This document shows positions 8,083 through 13,573 of a stretch of DNA of 13,573 nucleotides, in pieces. Source of the stretch: Burkholderiaceae bacterium (lineage in GTDB: Bacteria > Pseudomonadota > Gammaproteobacteria > Burkholderiales > Burkholderiaceae). Made by a program: the position numbers and the translations under genes. The notes beneath the pieces were generated by a model. That model did not search any database and was not told the DNA's origin. It saw only the letters and a list, made by a program, of their open reading frames with translations. The DNA lies in contig JASLEM010000352.1 in the NCBI GenBank assembly GCA_030151165.1, positions 1-13,573 on the forward strand, given 5' to 3'. How positions within the stretch are numbered: position 1 is the stretch's first letter; each line of letters opens with the position of its first letter.

Positions 8083-8214
8083 CTCGTGCGCCTCGGCGGC
8101 CGCCGCGTCGTCGTCCTCGACCTCGTCGGGTTCGCGCCGATCCTTGAACGTCCACCACGCCGCCGCCAGCATCACCGCCAGCGCGAGCAGCGCCTCGAAC
8201 ACAATCCAGCCCAT
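8074..8214 (-). CDS. Small single-pass membrane protein of unknown function, 46 aa
   Basis: I cannot name this gene. The 46 residues have a clear pattern: one hydrophobic segment about residues 3-23 (GWIVFEALLALAVMLAAAWW), a short basic stretch KDRR, then an acidic and Ala-rich tail (DEVEDDD near 33-39). That is what a small inner-membrane protein with a cytoplasmic tail looks like, and it is unlikely from a random antisense frame. The start (ATG 8212-8214) shares two bases with the mltA start codon on the other strand, so each gene's promoter would have to lie inside the other gene. A weak GAGA lies upstream. The frame stays open upstream to 8571, but only as the antisense of mltA. From memory, comparable small membrane ORFs occur near mltA in related bacteria; I could not check this. 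Confidence 0.6.
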   Translation of the reverse strand: MGWIVFEALLALAVMLAAAWWTFKDRREPDEVEDDDAAAAEAHEPR

Positions 8215-9412
8215 GAGATCTCGCTTCGCCGTCGTTGCTTCCCCGCTGATTCTAGGGACGCTGGCCGCGTGCTCCTCGATCTCGCTGAATTCCGGTCCCG
8301 GCTCGGGCCGCGCGCCGATCGAGACCCGCAGCATCGGCGGCGTCGCGCCGGGGCCGGCCAATGCGCCGACCGCCGCGGCCCCGTTGCCGCCGCTGCCGCG
8401 CCAGCCGGGCGAGCCCGAGCATCCGCACGCGCGCTGGGTGCCGACCGCCTTCGCCGAGCTGCCCGGCTGGGCCGGCGACCGCACGCTGGAGCTGTGGCCC
8501 GCGCTGCAGCAGGGCTGCATCACCCCGGCGCGCGCGTGGATCGCGCTGTGCGGCGAGGCCTTGCGCACCACGCCGCGCGACGACGCCGACGCCCGCCGCT
8601 GGCTCGAGCAGCGGCTCGAGGTCTTCCGCCTCGAATCGGCCGAGGGCGAGGCCCAGGGATTGGCGACCGGCTACTTCGAGCCGCTCGTCGAGGCGCGCCG
8701 CAAGCCCGGCGGCGCGTTCCGCACGCCGCTGTGGGGGCCGCCGGCCGGCTATGTCGCGCACCAGCCGTCGTGGACGCGCCAGGAGATCGACCAGCGCCCC
8801 GAAGCCGCCGCCACGCTGCGCGGCCGCGAGATCGCGTGGGTCGCCGACCCGCTCGATGCGCTCGTGCTGCAGGTGCAGGGCTCGGGCCGGCTGCACATCG
8901 TCGAGCCCGATGGCGTCGACCATGTCGTCCGCCTCGCGTTCGCAGGCAACAACGAACAGCCGTACAAGTCGGTCGGGCGCTGGCTGATCGACCAGGGCGA
9001 GCTGCAGCCCACCGAGGCGAACTGGCCCGCGATCAAGGACTGGGCGCGGCGCCATCCGCAGCGGCTCAACGAGCTGCTGTGGGCGAACCCGCGCGTCGTC
9101 TATTTCCGCGAGGAGGCGATGCCCGATCCGCGCGTCGGCCCGAAGGGCGCGCAAGGGGCGCCGCTGACCCCGGGCCGCTCGATCGCCGTCGACCCCGCCG
9201 CGGTGCCCTACGGCAGCGCCGTGTGGCTCGACACGACGGTGCCGCTCTCGACCCAGTCGCTGCAGCGCGCGGTGATGGCGCAGGACACGGGCTCGGCCAT
9301 CGTCGGCCCGGTGCGCGCCGACTATTTCTGGGGCTGGGGCGACGACGCCGAGGCGCAGGCCGGGCGGATGAAGCAGCCCTTGCACATGTGGGTCCTGTGG
9401 CCAAAGAGTTGA
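8213..9412 (+). CDS. mltA: Membrane-bound lytic murein transglycosylase A (lipoprotein)
   Basis: MltA cleaves the beta-1,4 bond between N-acetylmuramic acid and N-acetylglucosamine in peptidoglycan, leaving a 1,6-anhydro end, and is anchored to the outer membrane as a lipoprotein. The 399-residue product begins with a lipoprotein signal peptide with lipobox LAAC (Cys20, followed by Ser), then a Pro/Ala-rich linker to about residue 70. The MltA barrel domain shows LATGYFEPLVEARRK, LQVQGSGRL and AFAGNNEQPYKSVGRWLI. The C-terminal 3D domain (about 310-395) carries SIAVDPAAVPYGSAVWLDT with D327 and D340, AQDTGSAIVGPVRADYFWG with D358 and D370, and ends in HMWVLWPK. D358 matches the catalytic Asp of E. 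coli MltA as I remember it (Asp308). The start is fixed by the signal peptide. No Shine-Dalgarno sequence precedes it. Confidence 0.95.
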   Translation: MRSRFAVVASPLILGTLAACSSISLNSGPGSGRAPIETRSIGGVAPGPANAPTAAAPLPPLPRQPGEPEHPHARWVPTAFAELPGWAGDRTLELWPALQQGCITPARAWIALCGEALRTTPRDDADARRWLEQRLEVFRLESAEGEAQGLATGYFEPLVEARRKPGGAFRTPLWGPPAGYVAHQPSWTRQEIDQRPEAAATLRGREIAWVADPLDALVLQVQGSGRLHIVEPDGVDHVVRLAFAGNNEQPYKSVGRWLIDQGELQPTEANWPAIKDWARRHPQRLNELLWANPRVVYFREEAMPDPRVGPKGAQGAPLTPGRSIAVDPAAVPYGSAVWLDTTVPLSTQSLQRAVMAQDTGSAIVGPVRADYFWGWGDDAEAQAGRMKQPLHMWVLWPKS

Positions 9413-9480
9413 GCCAGTATCAGCGCGGAGTTTGATCCCGCCCCGGCGCGGCCGCTCATGCGTTGCCCGCACGTTCAAGG

Positions 9481-9559
9481 GAGCGGCGGAGCCGGCTTTG
9501 CCGGGCCGCTCGCGGAACACCCCCTCGGGGGGCAGCGAGCGCCAGCGAGCGTGGGGGTG
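9481..9559. repeat. Compound extragenic hairpin element downstream of mltA
   Basis: Two adjacent structures. First, GAGCGGC (9481-9487) pairs with GCCGCTC (9505-9511), enclosing CCGGC-TTT-GCCGG (9492-9504), with a 4-base bulge on the left side. Second, CACCCCC (9518-9524) pairs with GGGGGTG (9553-9559), competing with a local CCCCC-TC-GGGGG hairpin (9520-9531). Within the second loop CAGCGAGCG occurs twice (9533-9541, 9543-9551). Elements beginning CCCCCTCGGGGGGCAGCGA are, as I recall, scattered between genes in Burkholderiales such as Leptothrix and Rubrivivax relatives, usually after stop codons. Confidence 0.6.
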
Positions 9560-9575
9560 CAAGTCATAGCGTTCA

Positions 9576-9604
9576 GGCCCGGCCGGTGGGGTACCGGCCG
9601 GGCC
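9576..9604. repeat. Perfect 12-bp stem-loop
   Basis: GGCCCGGCCGGT (9576-9587) and ACCGGCCGGGCC (9593-9604) are exact reverse complements around the loop GGGGT. This is the strongest hairpin in the window. No T-run follows on either strand, so it may act as a bidirectional RNA 3' end or as a transcription barrier between the convergent genes. Confidence 0.6.
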
Positions 9605-9795
9605 GTCGGCGTTCACTCGCGAGCCGGCGGTCGTCGCCACCGGCTTCCCTCTCCACAATCAGCCTTTCAGCCATGGCTCGATCATTCGCGAGGGCCCGGG
9701 CCGGGTCAATGGCCGGAGCGCGCCGTGGGGTCGTTTCGGCGGCCGGCCGTGTGATTTCAGTCACGTGCCGAGCATCTTCCGGCGGCATAGCGCAG

Positions 9796-9830
9796 GTGCT
9801 CGACAGCGGGCGCGCCGCGCAGTCGAGCAC
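9796..9830. terminator. Inverted repeat downstream of the cyclase operon
   Basis: GTGCTCGAC (9796-9804) and GTCGAGCAC (9822-9830) pair exactly across a 17-base GC-rich loop that itself contains GGCGCGCC. On the minus strand it starts 27 bases after the stop codon of the exported-protein gene, the right place for an operon end. There is no T-tract, so an intrinsic terminator is not certain. Confidence 0.45.
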
Positions 9831-9856
9831 GCGCCGAATCGCAACGCCCCGGCGGC

Positions 9857-10588
9857 TCAGCGCCAGGTGACGCGCAGCTGCAATTCCTCGGCGCCATCGC
9901 CCACCGTGGCCACCGATTGCCACTCGTCGAAGCTCAGCTGCACCGTCGACGTGACGTTGAACTCGCGCGTCGCGCTCGCATCGGCGCCGGTCATGCCCGA
10001 GCCCGGCGTCGGCGCGCCGTGGGTCAGCTGGAAGTCGAGCTCGAGCGTGTCGCCGCGCGTCCAGTGCGGCGTGACCCGCAGCCCGTCGACGCGGTGCACG
10101 ACGACCTCGTGGCCCTCGACGCCTCTTTCGCGCGACCGCGAGCGCGACTTCGAGGCCCCTGTGCCGGCGACACCCGACGCGGCCGGCGCGGCGTCGGTGG
10201 TGGCGTCGGTGCTGGAGTTCGACGCATACGACATGTCGTACACGGTGCGCGTCGTCGACTGGTCGAAGCGCATCTCGCCCTCGCGGCCGTTGGCCACGCG
10301 CAGGCCTTGCGGCGCCGCGGCGCGCGCCGTGCCGACGGTGACCGCGCCCGCGCCGTAGCCCGATGCGCCGGTGGCCGCCTGGTTCGACGACACCACGACG
10401 TCGCCGCGCGACGAGCCCGCATCGACCGGCTGGATGCGCCACTCGACGAGGAAGTTCGCCGCCGGCACCGCGGCGCGACGGGCGGCGGCCGCCTTCTTCG
10501 CGGGCGCGCTCGCGGGTTCGGCCGCGAGCGGCGACGCCGCCGCCATCGCGACGAGCATGCCCGCGATCGCGGCGCGGCGCGCCGTCAT
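9857..10588 (-). CDS. Exported protein of unknown function coupled to a diguanylate cyclase
   Basis: I do not recognise a named family. The 243 residues begin with a signal peptide (MTARRAAIAGMLVAMAAASPLAA, probable cleavage near residue 23), then an Ala/Lys/Arg-rich stretch to about 42. Beta-strand-like segments follow: NFLVEWRIQP (45-54), GDVVVSSNQ, GLRVANGREGEMRFDQS (95-111), EVVVHRVDGLRVTPHWTRGDTLELDFQL (161-188) and a C-terminal TSTVQLSFDEW...ELQLRVTWR (213-243). A Ser/Thr/Ala low-complexity linker with an RSRSR run separates the halves (119-155). This looks like a periplasmic, all-beta protein with two related halves; the RVANG and EMRFDQS patterns loosely recall N-terminal domains of secretin-type proteins, which is only an impression. 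Its ATG overlaps the stop codon of the upstream cyclase as ATGA, so the two are probably translated together. Confidence 0.8.
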   Translation of the reverse strand: MTARRAAIAGMLVAMAAASPLAAEPASAPAKKAAAARRAAVPAANFLVEWRIQPVDAGSSRGDVVVSSNQAATGASGYGAGAVTVGTARAAAPQGLRVANGREGEMRFDQSTTRTVYDMSYASNSSTDATTDAAPAASGVAGTGASKSRSRSRERGVEGHEVVVHRVDGLRVTPHWTRGDTLELDFQLTHGAPTPGSGMTGADASATREFNVTSTVQLSFDEWQSVATVGDGAEELQLRVTWR

Positions 10589-12153
10589 GCCGCGCCCCCG
10601 TCGTCGTCCGCGCCGCTCACGATCGCGTGGACGGGCTCGTCGGCGTCGGGATCCGTCTTGCGCTGGAACAGGGCCGCGCGGAAGCGACCCTGCTGCTTGG
10701 CCTGGTACATCGCGGCGTCGGCGTTGGCGATCAGCTGCTCGGGCGTGTCGCCGTCGCCGGGGAAGATCGAGATGCCCGCGCTGAAGCCGGCGGCGAGCGA
10801 CTGGCCCTCGATCATGAACGGGCGCTTGACCTGCGTCAGCAGCTTGTCGGTCAGCTCGATCGCGTTGCGCGGGCCGTCGTGCAGCGCTTCCGCGACGACG
10901 ATGAACTCGTCCCCGCCGAGCCGCCCGAGCAGGTCGCTCTCGCGCAGGCAGCTCTGCAGGCGGGTCGCGATCTGGCGCAGCAGCTCGTCGCCCGCGGCGT
11001 GGCCGAGGGTGTCGTTGACGGTCTTGAACTTGTCGAGGTCGATGAAGACGACCGCCACCGACCACTTCTGCCGCTGCGCCAGCGCGAGCGAGCGCCGCAG
11101 CGCCTCGGTGAGCGCGGCGCGGTTCATCAGGCCGGTCAGCGGGTCGTGCTCGGCGAGCGTGCGCAGGCGCGTCTCGAGGCGCTGGCGTTCGGCGAGCTCC
11201 TTCTGCAGAGCGTCGGTGCGTTGCGCGACGGCGCGGCGCAGCGCGCGGTTCCAGAGCAGGAGGCCGCCCATCAGCAGGCCGGTGCCGATCGCCGCGGCGC
11301 CGAGCACGCGCTGCACCTCGGGCCGCTGCCACCAGGCGATGTCGGACAGCGGGATCCAGCGCGCCATCATCGCGGCGTGCTCGGCGTCGGTGATCTGCGC
11401 GAGGCCCTTCTCGAGCACGCGCCCGAGCAGCGGCCAGTCCTTGCGGTAGCCGAGGGTCAGCGTCGAGAAGTAGCCCGTCTCGCCGGCGACGCGGATGCCG
11501 CCGAGGCGGTCGCGCTCGATGATGAACGAGGCAGTCGCGAGGTTGACCGCGGCGGCGTCGACCTCGCCGAAGACCAGGTCGCGCAGGCCCTGCGCGGCGA
11601 CATCGACTTCCACCAGCTGCAGGTTGGGCGCGGTGTCGTGCAGGTAGGTCTCGGCGGCGGAGCTGCGGTCGACCGCTACGTGCTCGCCGCCCATCTTCTG
11701 GATGTCGCCCGTGCGGCGGTCGCCGCGGCGGCGCAGGATGACCGCCGGCGAGCTCACGTACGCGCTGGTGAACGAGACGAAGGCCTCGCGCTCGGTGGTC
11801 GGGCGCAGCGAGGTGAGCAGGTCGACCTCGCGGCGCTTGAGGCGCTCGAGGTTGGTCGAGCGGTCGCCCGCGGCCACGGCCTGGAACTTCAGGCCGGTGT
11901 GCTGCTGCACGAGCTCGAGCACGTCCGCCGACAGTCCGCGGTGCTGGCCCTGGCTGTCGACGAAGCTGAACGGCGGGAAGTCCCGCTCCGGCGCGAACAG
12001 CAGCACCGGGTGCTTCGCGACGAAGGCCTGCTCCTCGGGCGTCAGCAAGGTGTCGCCCGCGGCGAGCGCGGCCTCGGGCGCCAGCCCGGACGCGAGCCCG
12101 CTCGCGGACCCGAGGCCCGCGCCGATCCAGCCGATGACGTCACGACGATTCAA
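10585..12153 (-). CDS. Membrane diguanylate cyclase with periplasmic solute-binding-like sensor
   Basis: Makes the second messenger cyclic di-GMP from two GTP. With a TTG start at 12153 the product has 522 residues: an N-terminal signal-like segment (NRRDVIGWIGAGLG, ending ALAAG), a periplasmic SBP_bac_3-type domain about 35-270 (FAPERDFPPFSFVDSQGQ, GLSADVLELV, and FGEVDAAAVN), a membrane helix about 282-300, a short coiled coil (AQRTDALQKELAERQRLETRL), and a GGDEF domain with HDPLTGLMNR. The active site RLGGDEF (413-417) is intact, and RESD five residues before GGDEF forms a complete inhibitory I-site. An alternative ATG at 12222 would add 23 residues, but it follows a GGAGA with no spacing, whereas AGGAG lies 11 bases before the TTG. 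The periplasmic domain probably binds an amino acid or similar small ligand. A coupled exported protein gene follows. Confidence 0.92.
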   Translation of the reverse strand: MNRRDVIGWIGAGLGSASGLASGLAPEAALAAGDTLLTPEEQAFVAKHPVLLFAPERDFPPFSFVDSQGQHRGLSADVLELVQQHTGLKFQAVAAGDRSTNLERLKRREVDLLTSLRPTTEREAFVSFTSAYVSSPAVILRRRGDRRTGDIQKMGGEHVAVDRSSAAETYLHDTAPNLQLVEVDVAAQGLRDLVFGEVDAAAVNLATASFIIERDRLGGIRVAGETGYFSTLTLGYRKDWPLLGRVLEKGLAQITDAEHAAMMARWIPLSDIAWWQRPEVQRVLGAAAIGTGLLMGGLLLWNRALRRAVAQRTDALQKELAERQRLETRLRTLAEHDPLTGLMNRAALTEALRRSLALAQRQKWSVAVVFIDLDKFKTVNDTLGHAAGDELLRQIATRLQSCLRESDLLGRLGGDEFIVVAEALHDGPRNAIELTDKLLTQVKRPFMIEGQSLAAGFSAGISIFPGDGDTPEQLIANADAAMYQAKQQGRFRAALFQRKTDPDADEPVHAIVSGADDDGGAA

Positions 12154-12333
12154 TGGGGACCCTGCTCCTGTTTGAAATCCGGCGGCGACGCCTCCGATGC
12201 TCCGCCCAATCCATCGCGCCATTCTCCGTAATAACCCGGCCGATGCGCACGCTTCTTTGTGTCGATCGGCGACTCGTTCCGGCGTTCGATCCCGCCGCGC
12301 AACAAAAGTGCCTCGCCGACGCCGGCCTGCGCG

Positions 12334-12915
12334 TCAGCTTCCGGCGCGCGGGCCGAGATGCCCCAGCGGCAGCGCGGCGCTCGACTTGATCTCGCCGAGC
12401 GAGAAGCTGGTGTGCAGGTCCTTCACGTTGGGCAGGCGGAACAGCGTCTGCATCGTCCAGCGCGAGAAGGCGTCCAGGTCGGTCACCAGCACCTGCAGCT
12501 CGAACGTGCCGGCGCCGCTGATGTAGTGGCACGAGATGACCTCCGGCAAGCCGCGGATCGCGTCCTCGAGCGCGCGCGTGGCGTCGGCGTTGTCGCGCTC
12601 GGCGTCGACGCGCACGAACGCCAGCACGCCCAGGCCGATCTTGCGGCGGTCGATCTCGGCGCGGTAGCCGGTGATGATGCCCAGCTCCTCGAGCCGGCGC
12701 ACGCGGCGCCAGGTCGGCGCCGGCGACAGGCCGATGCGCGCGGCGAGGTCGGCGTTGGACTGGCGCGCGTCGCGCTGGAGCTCGCCGAGCAGGGCGACGT
12801 CGTAGCGGTCGAGGCCCCCGGCGTCGCGGGCCTCGCGCGCGTCCACGTCGCGCGGCGGCGACTTGGCGCGCGCCGGTGTCGACGCCTGCTTCCCCGGTTT
12901 CACGCTTCTCGGCAA
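12334..12915 (-). CDS. Lrp/AsnC family transcriptional regulator
   Basis: A 193-residue DNA-binding protein of the leucine-responsive/AsnC family, which usually binds DNA as dimers to octamers and responds to amino acids. After a basic, Pro/Ala-rich extension of about 34 residues comes the winged helix-turn-helix (about 35-85; LDRYDVALLGELQRDAR, then LAARIGLSPAPTWRRVRRLEELGII), then GYRAEIDRRKIGLGVLAFVRV and the RAM effector domain to about 175 (EVISCHYISGAGTFELQVLV, DLHTSFSL). The start is TTG 12913-12915, chosen because GGAG (12924-12927) lies 8 bases upstream; an in-frame GTG four codons later is the alternative. It is transcribed divergently from the indolepyruvate oxidoreductase gene, its likely target, with a palindrome in the shared region. 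Autoregulation would be typical of the family. Confidence 0.93.
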   Translation of the reverse strand: MPRSVKPGKQASTPARAKSPPRDVDAREARDAGGLDRYDVALLGELQRDARQSNADLAARIGLSPAPTWRRVRRLEELGIITGYRAEIDRRKIGLGVLAFVRVDAERDNADATRALEDAIRGLPEVISCHYISGAGTFELQVLVTDLDAFSRWTMQTLFRLPNVKDLHTSFSLGEIKSSAALPLGHLGPRAGS

Positions 12916-12941
12916 CGCTGATTCTCCACATCATCTTCGAC

Positions 12942-12956
12942 AGCAACATTGTTGCT
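12942..12956. promoter_or_regulatory. 15-bp palindrome, probable operator of the Lrp-type regulator
   Basis: AGCAACA-T-TGTTGCT is a perfect inverted repeat with 7-bp arms and one central base, starting 27 bases upstream of the regulator's TTG start. The 15-bp length and odd symmetry are those of Lrp/AsnC sites, although it does not fit the E. coli Lrp consensus. Position and symmetry argue for autoregulation and control of the divergent gene; binding is inferred. Confidence 0.5.
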
Positions 12957-12972
12957 CCACGCCTCGCGCAGG

Positions 12973-12990
12973 GCAAGCAGAAAGCAAGCA
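12973..12990. repeat. GCAAGCA direct repeat with 11-bp spacing
   Basis: GCAAGCA occurs at 12973-12979 and again at 12984-12990, one helical turn apart, between the palindrome and the likely promoter of the oxidoreductase gene. These may be extra half-sites for the regulator; the arms partly resemble the AGCAACA half-site. Confidence 0.35.
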
Positions 12991-13009
12991 CTTCGCTGTC
13001 GCTTTTCCC

Positions 13010-13015
13010 TACACT
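13010..13015 (+). promoter_or_regulatory. Possible -10 box for the oxidoreductase gene
   Basis: TACACT matches TATAAT at 4 of 6 positions and lies in the most AT-rich part of the divergent region, about 125 bases before the ATG at 13141. No matching -35 is seen, which would suit a promoter that depends on an activator such as the adjacent Lrp-type protein. Confidence 0.3.
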
Positions 13016-13140
13016 GAACAGGTTCGCAGCCCCGCCCTTCCCCGGCCAGAAGCCGCACCCGGGCGCGCGCCGACCCGGCGCACCGGCACCGAACGCCCGT
13101 CCCCCTCCCCTTGACGTCCTGACCCCAGGAGACGCACGCA

Positions 13141-13573
13141 TGAACGCCCCCTTGCCCGACAGCATCCGCAAAGCCCTCGAGACGGTGTCGCTCGACGACA
13201 AGTACGCGCTCGAGACGGGCCGCGCGTTCATGAGCGGCGTGCAGGCGCTCGTGCGCCTGCCGATGCTGCAACGCCAGCGCGACGCGCTCGCCGGTCTGAA
13301 TACCGCCGGCTTCATCAGCGGCTACCGCGGCTCGCCGCTGGGCGGTTACGACCAGGCGCTGTGGACGGCCAAGAAGCACCTCGCCGCGCAGAACATCGTG
13401 TTCCAGCCGGGCGTCAACGAGGAGCTCGGCGCGACGGCCGTGTGGGGCACGCAGCAGCTCGCGCTCTATCCTCAGTCCAACATCCACGACGGAGTCTTCG
13501 GCCTCTGGTACGGCAATGGTCCGGGCGTAGTCCGCACCGCCGACGTCTTCAAGCACGCGAACATGGCCGGCAC
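13141..13573 (+). CDS. Indolepyruvate ferredoxin oxidoreductase family protein, 5' part
   Basis: The gene runs off the right edge; 144 codons are visible. It starts at ATG 13141 with AGGAG (13127-13131) 9 bases upstream. The N-terminal sequence (LDDKYALETGRAFMSGVQALVRLPMLQ, then AGFISGYRGSPLGGYD, VFQPGVNEELGATAVWGTQ, DGVFGLWYGNGPGVVRTADVFKHANMAG) matches the large fused indolepyruvate ferredoxin oxidoreductases of proteobacteria, about 1150-1200 residues, which oxidatively decarboxylate aryl-pyruvates to aryl-acetyl-CoA using thiamine diphosphate and iron-sulfur centres. The GYRGSPLGG and VNEELGA segments belong to the pyrimidine/thiamine-diphosphate-binding part. The divergent Lrp-type regulator fits a role in aromatic amino acid breakdown. 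Cofactor and iron-sulfur motifs further on cannot be seen. Confidence 0.9.

Larger units (their letters stand above)
9413..9856. other. 444-bp gene-free convergent region rich in inverted repeats
   Basis: This is the gap between the stop codons of mltA (+) and the exported-protein gene (-). The open frames crossing it have no recognisable protein content. It contains a compound hairpin element (9481-9559), a perfect 12-bp stem (9576-9604) and a perfect 9-bp stem (9796-9830). None has a T-tract, so termination here is probably factor-dependent or relies on RNA structure. The stretch 9605-9795 shows nothing I can name. Confidence 0.6.

Noticed and set aside
7616..8212. Long plus-strand extension of the mltA frame upstream of the lipoprotein signal
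   Set aside because: It overlaps apaG in another frame and would bury the LAAC lipobox in the middle of the protein.
9533..9551. Start of a CRISPR array from the two CAGCGAGCG copies
   Set aside because: There are only two 9-bp copies spaced 10 bp apart, with no spacer-length gaps and no cas genes. They belong to the hairpin element.
9463..9870. Plus-strand open frame of 135 codons in the gene-free region after mltA
   Set aside because: It runs through the hairpin element and the 3' end of the opposite gene, is Arg/Ser/Ala-rich and has no protein-like pattern or ribosome-binding site.
12233..12258. Sigma28 (flagellar) promoter upstream of the diguanylate cyclase
   Set aside because: On the minus strand AAAG and GCCG have the right 14-base spacing, but the rest of the -10 element (GGTT instead of ATAA) and the flanks of the -35 do not match. 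In a GC-rich spacer this is likely chance.
13111..13140. TTGACG as the -35 of the oxidoreductase gene
   Set aside because: A -10 at the proper distance would fall on the bases just before the ATG (GCACGC), with no resemblance to TATAAT, and would leave the AGGAG site untranscribed.

Overview
The window is a stretch of high-GC chromosome that looks like a betaproteobacterium of the order Burkholderiales, probably close to the Rubrivivax/Leptothrix/Methylibium group. The grounds are protein resemblance, strong G/C bias at third codon positions (which leaves very long stop-free frames opposite most genes), and a GC-rich hairpin element downstream of mltA of a kind I associate with that group. 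It looks like ordinary chromosome: I see no transposase, integrase, phage gene, tRNA, rRNA or CRISPR array.

Layout, left to right. (1) The 3' end of a creA-family gene (+). (2) Convergent to it, a 1225-residue cytoplasmic hybrid sensor kinase (-) with five PAS domains, HisKA, HATPase_c, receiver and C-terminal HPt domains; its own sigma70-like promoter is visible. (3) A two-gene ergothioneine cassette egtB-egtD (-) with a 4-base ATGA overlap, followed by an intrinsic terminator. (4) rpe (-), divergent from apaG (+). (5) A probable 46-residue membrane protein (-) whose start codon overlaps the start codon of the divergent mltA lipoprotein gene (+). (6) A 444-bp gene-free stretch with several strong inverted repeats between the convergent ends of mltA and the next gene pair. 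(7) A pair (-) joined by another ATGA overlap: a membrane diguanylate cyclase with a periplasmic solute-binding-like sensor domain, followed by an exported protein of unknown function. (8) An Lrp/AsnC regulator (-), divergent from the 5' end of an indolepyruvate ferredoxin oxidoreductase gene (+); a perfect 15-bp palindrome lies between them.

How the genes work together. EgtD trimethylates histidine to hercynine and EgtB adds the sulfur and the sulfoxide. No egtA, egtC or egtE is present here, so the gamma-glutamylcysteine branch is not encoded locally and the final C-S lyase must lie elsewhere. The cyclase and the exported protein are translationally coupled and may act together at the cell envelope. 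The Lrp-type protein probably controls the oxidoreductase. Rpe, ApaG and MltA are housekeeping functions.

I found no clearly new large system. The points most worth following are the overlapping divergent starts of mltA and the small membrane protein, the cyclase/exported-protein pair with a possible Tat-type N-terminus, a Cys in place of the expected substrate-contacting Ser in EgtD, and the structured intergenic elements.
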